Position numbers and translations under genes: made by a program | Shown here: piece after piece, positions 28,431-37,500 of the stretch | Layout of the letters: each line of letters opens with the position of its first letter | How positions within the stretch are numbered: position 1 is the first letter of the stretch | Notes under the pieces: model-generated | Told to the model about the DNA's origin: nothing | The model's input: the letters and a program-made list of their open reading frames with translations, nothing else | The model's database searches: none | NCBI GenBank assembly: GCA_013414765.1 | Contig: CP058708.1 | Coordinates: 5,004,748-5,068,747 of the forward strand | Reading direction: 5' to 3' | Source: Candidatus Accumulibacter cognatus | GTDB taxonomy: Bacteria > Pseudomonadota > Gammaproteobacteria > Burkholderiales > Rhodocyclaceae | Length of the DNA: 64,000 nucleotides

Positions 28431-30107
28431 TCACTTCCAGGAAAAATCGATGATCAGTTCAGCGCTGTCGAACCGGATCTCAATGCAGTGACTGGGTACA
28501 CATGCCCCGAACTGCGGGTGCCAGGTCGAAGACACCACGTTCGCCGTGCCGCCAAAGACAGACAAAAGGATGCTGTGACCACTCTGCAGATGCAGTTCCT
28601 GATTCCCCGCGACCTGAACGTCTGGATGCAGATAAAAGCGACAAACGGCCTTCCGGAATTGTCCGGATAGCGAATCGATCATGCGCAGGCGACCTTTGGC
28701 GAACATCCATTGCCGCTGATGAAGCGGACGGCCCGGCAGACGCCGATATCCGTCATGCGCGCAACGAATCCGTAGTTCCTCGCCTTCCATCCCCCGCGCT
28801 CGCCAGATTTCCGGTACGCTCGGCCGGGCCCGGCGCGCGACACGGAAGCCGGCCCAGACTTCCGACGAATCTTCACCATCGATCTCAACCGTATTGTGTG
28901 CAGCGGTACTTCGCTGGCGCTGCCGTTCGGTGTCCTCGCCGTAGCGGGACGTCCCGGAATTGACCAGGACCCGCTGCCCGAAGAGGCTCAACTCAAAGCT
29001 GAGCGTGTCCGCGTGTGCATGACCAGGCTGGTAAGCCGGTCCCACAGCTGCCACATCCAGCAAGGCCTTACCGCCCTGCCCCGGAATGACGACGATATAG
29101 CCGGTATCACCAAGATGAGTGCAGGGAATGCCGGACAAGGCTTCGGTCAGACCTTTGCTTTCCAGACAACCCAAGGCTCCGGCATAGGCCTTGATTTGTC
29201 GAAACTGCGGCGCAATGCCAAAAGCCGCATCGTTGAAAAAGGAAATTTCCCCGTCCGGATGGCACATGCTTTCGAGCCAGGCCAGCCCCCGTTCAATCAC
29301 GCCACGCCATGCCGCTGCCCGTTCAAGCAGCTCGGGGACAGCACTTCGCTCAGCCAGGTTCACGAGATCGCACATATCCCAAAGCAGGGTCGAGTGATAC
29401 ATCGGAGAAAGTTCAAAATGGCCACCATCCGGCAGGAACTGCTCGCTGATCTCCCGGTCCAGGATACGCAAGCCGCCCTTCAACCACTGCCCCCCCCGAT
29501 CGCCGGCAAAAAACGCTCCGGCGAAGGTCAGCGCCTTGCCATTGGCAAACAGGTGGTTGGCAAGAATGTGGCGTTCCTCCTGAACCGCAAGGGCCTGCGC
29601 CTGCCTGCCGATACTGACGAGCCATTCCGGAGAGACTTGTGTTTGCCGCGCACACCATTTCACCAGGTTCCCGATCCGCAAGGAAAGTGGGTAGGGTTCC
29701 CAGCCATGACCGGCGAGTGGAGGATTGTCATCGATCCAGCGTTGAATCAGCCATCCTTGCTGATCGGGGCGTGCATCTGCATCCACTGCATTGAGGTCGT
29801 CAAGATAATGTAGGTTATAGAGCCACAGCTTGGTCTTGTTCACCGCATTCCAGTCACCGGACTTCTCGAGACAGCCGCGCTCTCCAAGGAACTCGAATAC
29901 GCCCTGGTCGACGTGGCTACGCGGTGCTATCAATGGCGCCACCCAGGGCCGGACCCAGGCTCTCCGGGCAAGTTCGGTAATCGATGCAAGGGCCTGCTGG
30001 GCGACCAGAGGCCTGGCTAGGCGGTAATACAAACGGTAGGCAATCTGCTCACCACGCAAATGTCGGACGGTGTGGAACAAGCGCGACAGGTGCCCGGACC
30101 CGATCAT
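28431..30107 (-). CDS. Heparinase II/III family protein (alginate-lyase fold)
   Basis: The 558-residue protein has an (alpha/alpha) toroid N-terminal half (WLYNLHYLDDLNA, NNLVKWCARQ-like segments, ILANHLFANGKAL) and a C-terminal beta half with AAVGPAYQPGHAHADTLSFEL, which carries the His-rich active-site strand. Proteins of this group sit in exopolysaccharide loci and cleave uronate-containing chains, consistent with ugd and the uronate epimerase in the same cluster. No signal peptide is evident, so export or the site of action is unclear. Confidence 0.88.
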   Translation of the reverse strand: MIGSGHLSRLFHTVRHLRGEQIAYRLYYRLARPLVAQQALASITELARRAWVRPWVAPLIAPRSHVDQGVFEFLGERGCLEKSGDWNAVNKTKLWLYNLHYLDDLNAVDADARPDQQGWLIQRWIDDNPPLAGHGWEPYPLSLRIGNLVKWCARQTQVSPEWLVSIGRQAQALAVQEERHILANHLFANGKALTFAGAFFAGDRGGQWLKGGLRILDREISEQFLPDGGHFELSPMYHSTLLWDMCDLVNLAERSAVPELLERAAAWRGVIERGLAWLESMCHPDGEISFFNDAAFGIAPQFRQIKAYAGALGCLESKGLTEALSGIPCTHLGDTGYIVVIPGQGGKALLDVAAVGPAYQPGHAHADTLSFELSLFGQRVLVNSGTSRYGEDTERQRQRSTAAHNTVEIDGEDSSEVWAGFRVARRARPSVPEIWRARGMEGEELRIRCAHDGYRRLPGRPLHQRQWMFAKGRLRMIDSLSGQFRKAVCRFYLHPDVQVAGNQELHLQSGHSILLSVFGGTANVVSSTWHPQFGACVPSHCIEIRFDSAELIIDFSWK

Positions 30108-30196
30108 GAGCCTTTGTAACGTCCCGTCAGCAGTTGCTCAAGTACCGCTACAATCTGCGGGCCGGTTTGCCGATCCCTTTTCAGCACGATTTTCAT
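30104..30196 (-). pseudogene. Possible 3' remnant of a sugar 2-epimerase gene
   Basis: A 30-codon frame ends in a TGA overlapping the heparinase-like ATG (ATGA), as a real upstream gene would. The sequence DRQTGPQIVAVLEQLL resembles the C-terminal helix of non-hydrolysing UDP-GlcNAc 2-epimerases (WecB). The upstream part is replaced by a GC-rich palindrome and an inverted repeat. The family assignment rests on very few residues. Confidence 0.3.
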
Positions 30197-30260
30197 GAAA
30201 TGCGGGCGTGCCGGCAATGATCTCGAATTAATGTGAAAGTCGCGTATGCGACTCACGAAT

Positions 30261-30300
30261 CTTTCCTCCCCCTCGTGGGGGAGGGGTCGGGAGAGAGGGA
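30261..30300. repeat. GC-rich palindromic repeat
   Basis: The reverse complement reads CCCTCTCTCCCGACCCCTCCC followed by CCACGAGGGGGAGG, closely matching the repeat at 38331. The core CCTCCCCC-tcgt-GGGGGAGG can form a strong hairpin. Confidence 0.75.
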
Positions 30301-30350
30301 AACGGTCATGACTTTCATGATCGGGGGTGCCTGGAAAAGTCATGACCGTT
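30301..30350. repeat. 15-bp perfect inverted repeat
   Basis: AACGGTCATGACTTT (30301-30315) and AAAGTCATGACCGTT (30336-30350) are exact reverse complements separated by 20 bp. They abut the GC-rich repeat and lie in the gap between two cluster genes. A one-mismatch copy of the core, CCGTCATGACTT, occurs at 38116-38127. Confidence 0.8.
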
Positions 30351-30386
30351 AGCCAGAAACAACGAGTGCAATGAGTTCATCACGAG

Positions 30387-32513
30387 TCATCGGAGATTCG
30401 CAGCCACCTCAATGCTGATCCGGCTGACTTCCAGAACTTCAGCCAGCGGGATTGGGGTGAACCCACCCTTTTCGACAACGTTGACGAACATTCCCGCACA
30501 ATTCCTTTGTCCCTTGTCTTGCCGCCACAGGTTCATCTTCGTGAAGCCTGGCCAACCGAATCCCGTGAGCTTGCGAAAATTGTCCAGTTGCAATACTCGC
30601 CCGGCAGCAAAGACCTCCAGGCGTTCCTTGGGATAGGACTTGCTACCGTTGGCGAAGTAGTGAATGGTGCCTATCGACCCATCAGCGAACGCCAACTGGA
30701 TGGTCACCGTATCGGCGGTCGCCGCCTGCAGACGAACACTGTGATGGGCTGTAATTTCGACTCCGGCCAGGAAACGCAACAGATCGATGAAGTGGCAGCC
30801 CTCGCCGATAATCCGCCCTCCCCCCACGGCCAAGTCCTGGGTCCAGTGTTCAGAGGGAATGGCACCGGCATTGACGGTCATCACAAAAGCCTTGGGAGCT
30901 CTGGTGCCTTCAAGCAGCGACCTGATCTTTTGTACTTGAGGGGAAAACCTGCGGTTGAAACCGACCATCACCACCAGAGAACGGCCAGTCGCCACAGCGA
31001 TTGCATGCGCTTGTTCAATCGCTGCCAATTCTTCATGGTTCATGGCCAGCGGCTTTTCCACGAAGACGTGCTTGCCGGCTGCGAGTGCCTGACAAACCAG
31101 CGCGGCATGGCTGTCGTGGCGAGTCGTAATCACCACCGCGTTAACCTGCGGGTCGGCAAAAATACTGTCTGTGTCGGTGGTGCTTGCTTCAAAACCATAC
31201 TTGCGACCGGTATGAAGGCCACTGACACCGCCGTTCGAAGCAACCACCTTCAAGCGAGCACCGGTTGCCTTGAAGGCCGGGATCAATACCGCCGTAGCAT
31301 AGTTACCCGAGCCAATAAAGCCCAATGCCGCAGCTCCGGCAGCAGCATGGGAACCTGCCAGTCTGACGCTGGTGCGACGCACTTCCACTTCTGGCTTTTC
31401 GGCAGGCGTCGGATACCGCAAAAGGATGCCCAGCGCGGGTTCTGCACCGCCGATCAGGGCATACGCATCCTCTGACGCATCAATTGGAAAGCGGTGGGAA
31501 ATCAGTGGCTGCACGTTCAACCGGCCATCCGAAAGCATGTCCAGCACAGCCTCGAAATTGCGTTGCTCGGTCCAGCGCACATAGCCTACCGGATAGTCCT
31601 GACCTTTCTCTTCATAGTTCGTGTCATAGCGGCCCGGCCCATAGGAACAAGACACCTGAAAAGTCAATTCCTTCTCGAAGAAGTCGGCACGTGAGAGTTC
31701 AAGCCCGGTCACCCCCACCAGCACGATGCGCCCGCGCTTGCGACTCATCAACGCCGCCTGGTGCACTGGCGCATTACTCTTGGTGGAAGCCGTAATCAGC
31801 ACCGCATCCACCCCGCGCCCGCGGGCAAAGGCTTGTGCAGCCGCGACCGGGTCCTCTCCAGCCGCGAGATTCACCACTTCCGCGCCGAACTCCCTGGCCA
31901 GGGCCAGTTTCTCGGCATCGAGGTCGATACCCAACACCCGGCAGCCATGGGCACGCAGCAACTGCACCGCCACCAGACCGATCAGCCCCAGCCCGGTCAC
32001 TACCACCGCTTCGCCGAGGGTGGGCTGAACGAGCCGTATTCCCTGGAGGGCGATCGCGCCGATCACCGTAAACGCCGCCTCCTCATCGGAAACGAGGGGG
32101 GGGATTCTCGCACAGAGGTTGGCTGGAACAGAGACCACCTCGGCATGTTTGCCGTTCGAGGCCACCCGGTCACCAGGTGCAAAACCGCTCACCCCGCTTC
32201 CCGTCTCCATCACTACACCGACATTGCAATAACCGAGTGGCAAAGGCTGATCAAGCTTGTTGAATACCGTCTCGACGGTCGGCATCAAACCGTCGGTCTT
32301 GATCTTGTCCAGAACCATGCGCACCTTGTCGGGCTGTTGACGTGCCTTCTCGATCCAGCCAGCCTTGCCGAACTCCACGAGCATACGCTCCGTGCCAACG
32401 GAGACCAGGGACACTGTGCTTCGGATCAATACTTGCCGGTGCATCACCACCGGGCAGGGGATCTCGGCAACCTCGGTCTCACCTGTTTTAAGCGATTGCA
32501 GAATCTGTTTCAT
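30387..32513 (-). CDS. Bi-domain oxidoreductase: MDR dehydrogenase fused to Gfo/Idh/MocA
   Basis: The 708-residue protein has an N-terminal medium-chain dehydrogenase/reductase half (about 1-365; VVVTGLGLIGLVAVQLLRAHG is its nucleotide motif). Its C-terminal half is Gfo/Idh/MocA (about 390-708; LGFIGSGNYATAVLIPA, then HVFVEKPLAMN with the typical EKP catalytic Lys). Such fusions accompany polysaccharide clusters and are thought to act on nucleotide sugars. Zinc ligands of classical alcohol dehydrogenases are not obvious. Its start overlaps the stop of the separate Gfo/Idh gene (ATGA). Confidence 0.87.
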   Translation of the reverse strand: MKQILQSLKTGETEVAEIPCPVVMHRQVLIRSTVSLVSVGTERMLVEFGKAGWIEKARQQPDKVRMVLDKIKTDGLMPTVETVFNKLDQPLPLGYCNVGVVMETGSGVSGFAPGDRVASNGKHAEVVSVPANLCARIPPLVSDEEAAFTVIGAIALQGIRLVQPTLGEAVVVTGLGLIGLVAVQLLRAHGCRVLGIDLDAEKLALAREFGAEVVNLAAGEDPVAAAQAFARGRGVDAVLITASTKSNAPVHQAALMSRKRGRIVLVGVTGLELSRADFFEKELTFQVSCSYGPGRYDTNYEEKGQDYPVGYVRWTEQRNFEAVLDMLSDGRLNVQPLISHRFPIDASEDAYALIGGAEPALGILLRYPTPAEKPEVEVRRTSVRLAGSHAAAGAAALGFIGSGNYATAVLIPAFKATGARLKVVASNGGVSGLHTGRKYGFEASTTDTDSIFADPQVNAVVITTRHDSHAALVCQALAAGKHVFVEKPLAMNHEELAAIEQAHAIAVATGRSLVVMVGFNRRFSPQVQKIRSLLEGTRAPKAFVMTVNAGAIPSEHWTQDLAVGGGRIIGEGCHFIDLLRFLAGVEITAHHSVRLQAATADTVTIQLAFADGSIGTIHYFANGSKSYPKERLEVFAAGRVLQLDNFRKLTGFGWPGFTKMNLWRQDKGQRNCAGMFVNVVEKGGFTPIPLAEVLEVSRISIEVAANLR

Positions 32514-33658
32514 GACCGACTTGAAGGCCCGGTTAATCGTTTGTGTTCTTCGGAAAAGCTGAATTCAAAAGAATGATCGCCGTTTACGACCATTCTGGCT
32601 ATACAAAGCATGAGCAAGGTGGAAAGCTCGACCTCACGCCAAGCCCGTCTTACCTCGGAAAATGGTTGAAGAATCGCCATGTTATGGCCGACATCTTTTG
32701 GCCAGAATCTCTTCTTTTGCAACTTATCCCCCTGCCAGATAACAAGCTGGCGAAAATCATCAATCTTCGCGATCAGATCACCCTGCTGAATATTGATTGT
32801 CTCGTTAATTCCCTCGAAAGGCTCTCCGCGAGCCGTGAGAATGATGTTGATCAGGTCACCCCGCTCACTGGTGAGTACAATCACCATGTCTTCGTCCCGC
32901 GTCACCGCATTGCTATAAACGGTGGTGATGTGCCATTTATCCGGCAAGCTCGACCAACAGAGCATATGTACAGCCAGATCCAGCCAGTGGCCCACATTGC
33001 CACAAACCCTTGTCCCTTCTTCGGGCTTACGATACCAATGCTCAGGCCCTAGCACATGACCGCTGATGAAACAATTCAGGGTCAGTGGTTGGTTCACCCC
33101 TGCCATCCAGTGATGCAGATGGCGCACCGCGGCAGAAAATGGCCGGTTGTATCCAGCAAAGATCTGCCCTCCCGTTCTCCGAATGGTTTCATGGAGTCTT
33201 TGTAATTGCTCGATACTGACGCTAATCGGCTTTTCCAGGTAAACGATTTTGCCCGCCAGAAGCCCTTGAACTGCATAGTCCGTGTGCGAGGCATGATTGG
33301 AAGCAATATATAGGAACCTCACTCGCTCGTCAGTCATGACATCCAGAGCGGAAACATTCTCCTGTGCAAGACCAAAAAATGAGGCGAAAGAGCGCTGCTT
33401 ATCGACATCGATATCGTAGCAAATGGCAAACCGATTCCCATATCTTCGCCAGATTGAGAAGCCAATCGTTGCAAAAGCAAACTGACCACAACCAATCACC
33501 CCAATATCCGCCTTACGACTTTTCCACAGCTTGGCGGAGAAACCATTTGGTCTTACTCGACCAATAATCTTGAATATTGTTTTCCCGAAACCATAAATGG
33601 TCATGAACCGAAGTACCTTGCCTACTTCGGACATTGTTCCACGCTCACTCATGGTCAT
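32510..33658 (-). CDS. Gfo/Idh/MocA family oxidoreductase
   Basis: The 382-residue NAD(P)-dependent sugar dehydrogenase has ADIGVIGCGQFAFATIGF (nucleotide binding, about 50-67) and KIVYLEKPIS (catalytic Lys in EKP). The base composition is clearly lower in GC than the neighbours (many A/T-ending codons), suggesting separate acquisition. ATGs at 33652 and 33634 are alternative starts. It is the first gene of the cluster's minus-strand run and overlaps the fusion gene by 4 bp. Confidence 0.87.
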   Translation of the reverse strand: MTMSERGTMSEVGKVLRFMTIYGFGKTIFKIIGRVRPNGFSAKLWKSRKADIGVIGCGQFAFATIGFSIWRRYGNRFAICYDIDVDKQRSFASFFGLAQENVSALDVMTDERVRFLYIASNHASHTDYAVQGLLAGKIVYLEKPISVSIEQLQRLHETIRRTGGQIFAGYNRPFSAAVRHLHHWMAGVNQPLTLNCFISGHVLGPEHWYRKPEEGTRVCGNVGHWLDLAVHMLCWSSLPDKWHITTVYSNAVTRDEDMVIVLTSERGDLINIILTARGEPFEGINETINIQQGDLIAKIDDFRQLVIWQGDKLQKKRFWPKDVGHNMAILQPFSEVRRAWREVELSTLLMLCIARMVVNGDHSFEFSFSEEHKRLTGPSSRS

Positions 33659-33666
33659 GGTTCACC

Positions 33667-34073
33667 CTATGCGGCCACCGGGATGACAGACAGCACGGGG
33701 AGTTCCAGGCCCTTGCTGGCCGGCTCGATGACGCTGTCCAGGGAGCAAAGGCTCGGGATACTGCTTACGAGCGGGTGCCGTGGCTGAGCTATCACGCAAT
33801 CACCCAGTGCCGCAGCGCCTGTTCGGTGGCATTGTTGATGAATGGCAGGTGTGGCTCGTCGAATTCGTTTTCTTCCTCGTCGGCGCCAGCTTTCTTCCAC
33901 GACGCCTGACTGGCCGGGAGGTTCGAGGTGTTGGCCAGGTTCTGAATCTGCCGATCCTGCAATTCCTTGACATCGTCCAAGAGGCGGATAGACACTTCCA
34001 GCAATCGCTCCGCCAGCAGCTTCTTCAGCCACGCGGCGTCCATCTCCAGAAGGTCGTGTTTGCGAAGGTGCAT
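33667..34073 (-). pseudogene. Decayed IS66-family transposase
   Basis: The first part (KELQDRQIQNLANTSNLPAS) resembles the N-terminal coiled coil of IS66 TnpC. The sequence then jumps to LPFINNATEQALRHWVIA, the highly typical C-terminal IS66 block, so the DDE core is deleted. After WVIA come two stop codons; recognisable pieces continue in other frames (LSHGTRS, SRAFA, DSVIEP). It borders the low-GC oxidoreductase gene and marks the edge of the polysaccharide cluster. Confidence 0.78.
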
Positions 34074-34580
34074 GGCGTTGAGTGGACGTTCAGTAGCAGA
34101 ATTTTGCTATATAAATTACTGCGTTGGGAAAATTTTTCGAAAGAACCTTTAGCGGGCACTGACTCTGGTCCACCGGGCGGCTGCTTTCCATAAGCGGCCT
34201 GGGGTTTGTACTGTTTTCGAGCAGATCATCCATCCACCTGCCCAGGACTGCCATGGGTACCAGGGAGCGTTGCTGAAAGAATTCAGCCCTTCCTGCGGTC
34301 TGTTTGTACTACATTTGATTGCCATCGTCAGCGCTGCTGAAAACATCTTTCAACAATCCGGCAGCGACCGTGCGAGACATTCCCTCTGGTGAATGTCGAA
34401 GGACTGATCTCTGGCTGCTTTAAGCGGATTCCGGCCCGTGCCTGCGAGCAGTCAGAGGGATTGCTGGCTTGCCGGTAGTCGGCCGGTTGCGACATCGAAA
34501 GCGCAAACGAATACGAATCGTAGGCCGGACGACCCCAGACGTTTGGGTCAGACAACATGCCACCACCACAGGAGAATCCC
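34074..34580. other. Intergenic stretch, no recognised gene
   Basis: About 500 bp between the IS66 remnant and the indolepyruvate oxidoreductase gene. It starts with an AT-rich patch (34100-34150) unlike the surroundings; the remainder has only short frames without recognisable family. It may contain further mobile-element debris and the promoter of the downstream gene. Confidence 0.45.
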
Positions 34581-37500
34581 ATGGGCGATCTCTCGACCAC
34601 ACTTGACAGCCGCTATACGGCCAACTCGGGACGCGTCTTTCTGAGCGGCACGCAAGCCCTCGTTCGCCTGCCGATGCTGCAACGCATGCGTGACGAGGCG
34701 GCCGGGCTGAATACCGCAGGCTTTGTCTCGGGCTACCGTGGCAGCCCACTGGGAGGACTCGATCAGGCGCTGTGGAAAGCTCGTCCGCATCTCGACGCCC
34801 GGCGCATCGTGTTCCAGCCGGGGGTCAACGAGGACCTCGCAGCCACCGCAGTCTGGGGAACCCAGCAGCTCAATCTTTTTCCCGGTGCCAAATACGAGGG
34901 TGTCTTCGCCATGTGGTACGGCAAGGGTCCGGGTGTCGACCGCTGCGGCGACGTTTTCCGGCACGCCAATGCAGCCGGTTCGGCAAAGCATGGCGGTGTC
35001 CTGGTAATCGCCGGCGACGATCACGCCGCCAAGTCTTCGACACTGCCGCACCAGACCGAGCATGTCTTCAAGGCGGTGATGATGCCGGTGCTCTATCCGG
35101 CAAATGTCCAGGAATACCTTGATTACGGTCTGCACGGCTGGGCCATGAGCCGCTACTCGGGCTGCTGGGTGGTGATGAAGGCGCTGGCCGACACCGTGGA
35201 GACCTCCGCCTCGGTCTCGATTGACCCGCTGTCGATACAAATTCGGCTGCCCGACGATTTCGAGATGCCAAAGAACGACCCGCACGCGCTTAACATCCGC
35301 TGGCCCGACCCACCGCTGCAGCAGGAAGCACGCCTGCTCAACCACAAGCTGTACGCGGCACTGGCCTATTGCCGTGCCAACCAGCTCAACCGGGTGGTGA
35401 TCGATAGTGCCGACCCGGCTTCGCCAGCCCGCCTGGGAATCATCACCGCCGGCAAGGCCTACCTCGATGTCCGCCAGGCGCTCGACGAACTCGGGATCGA
35501 CGACGAACTGGCCGCGCAGATCGGCATTCGCCTGTACAAGGTCGGCATGGTCTGGCCACTCGAAGCCGATGGCGTGCGCCGTTTCGCCGAGGGGCTCGAA
35601 GAAATCCTGGTCGTCGAGGAAAAACGACAACTGCTCGAATACCAGCTCAAGGAGGAACTCTACAACTGGCGCGAGGATGTCCGGCCACGCGTCGTCGGGA
35701 AGTTCGACGAGAAAGGCGAGTGGGCACTGCTGCCCACCAGCAGCGGGCATCTGACGCATGGCGACTGGCTGCTGCCGGCGGCCGGCGAGTTGTCGGTAGC
35801 ACAGGTGGCGCGGGCACTGGCGGCGCGCATCGGGCGCTTTTTCACTTCTTCGGCAATCGAGGCTCGCCTGGCGCTGCTCGAAGCCAAACAGAGAAGCCTC
35901 GCACAGGGGCTGCTGCCGGCGACCGGCATGGCGGCAATCCAGCGCACGCCGTACTTCTGTTCCGGTTGCCCGCACAACACCTCGACGCGCGTACCCGAAG
36001 GTTCTCGCGCCGTCGCCGGCATCGGCTGCCACTACATGGTGACCTGGATGGACCGCAATACCGCAACCTTCACGCACATGGGCGGCGAAGGCGTGACCTG
36101 GGTCGGGCAGGCGCCGTTCAGCCACGAGAAGCACATTTTTGCCAACCTCGGCGATGGCACCTACTTCCACTCCGGTCTGTTGGCGATTCGCCAGGCGGTT
36201 GCCGCTGGCGTCAGCATCACCTACAAGATTCTGTACAACGACGCCGTGGCAATGACCGGCGGGCAACCGGTCGATGGCCCGTTAAGCGTCGCACAACTGA
36301 GTCGTCAACTGGCGGCGGAAGGCATCCAGCGGATCGTCATTGTCACCGACGAGCCGGAAAAATATCGCAAGGTCCCTGACCTCGCCCCGAATACGCCGAT
36401 TCATCACCGCGATCAACTCGATGCCGTACAGCGCGAACTGCGCAATCATCCCGGCGTGTCGATCCTGATCTATGACCAGACCTGCGCCACCGAGAAACGC
36501 CGCCGGCGCAAGCGTGGCAAGCTCACCGATCCGGCCCGGCGGGTGTTCATCAACGCGGCGGTCTGTGAAGGATGCGGAGACTGTGGCGTGCAGTCCAACT
36601 GCCTGGCGGTGATTCCGGTCGAAACCGAGTTCGGCCGCAAGCGGGCGATCGATCAGTCTGCATGCAACAAGGATTTCTCGTGCATCCAGGGCTTCTGTCC
36701 CAGCTTCGTCAGCGTCGAAGGCGGCAGACTGCGCCGCGGCCGGGCCATCGCCACCGCTGCAGGGGCGGCGCTGCCAGAACCCTTGCTGCCCGACACCGGG
36801 CGCCCCTACAACATCCTGATCACCGGCGTTGGCGGCACCGGCGTCGTCACCCTCGGCGCCCTGCTGGGAATGGCCGCGCATCTCGACGGCAAAGGCGTCT
36901 CGGTACTCGACATGACCGGCCTGGCACAAAAATTCGGCGCCGTTTTTTCTCACCTCAGAATCGCTGACCGGCCCGGGGACATTCACGCCGCACGCATCGC
37001 CACCGGCGAAGCACATGCCGTGATCGGTGGCGACCTGGTGGTCAGCGCCGGCGCCGAGGCCCTGTCAAAAGTGCTTGCCGGAAAGACCCGCGCGGTGGTC
37101 AACGTCGCCGAAACGCCCACTGCCGAGTTCACGCGCAACCCGGACTGGCAATTCCCACAGGAACGCATGCAGGAACAGATCAGTGAAGCGTGTGGCGAGG
37201 GCAACGCCCTTTTTCTGGACACCGCGGCCCTGTCGCGCCGCCTGATGGGGGATGCCCTTTACGGCAATCTGCTGCTGCTCGGCGTTGCCTGGCAGCGCGG
37301 GCTAGTACCGCTGTCGCTGGCAGCCATCGACCAGGCCATCGAACTCAATGCGACCGCGGTCGAGCAGAACCGCCAGGCTTTTCTCTGGGGCCGGCGCGCA
37401 GCGCACGACCCCGAAACCCTGCAGAATCTGCTCAAACCTGATGGCATGCCGGCACCGCAGCGACTTTCGCAGAACCTCGACGAACTGATCCGCCAGCGTG

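Noticed and set aside
33666-34073. Toxin-antitoxin pair next to the low-GC gene
   Set aside because: The short frame reads as the joined ends of an IS66 transposase with internal stops, which explains it better.
34548-36266. 572-codon open frame on the minus strand
   Set aside because: It is antisense to the indolepyruvate oxidoreductase gene and lacks any family features.
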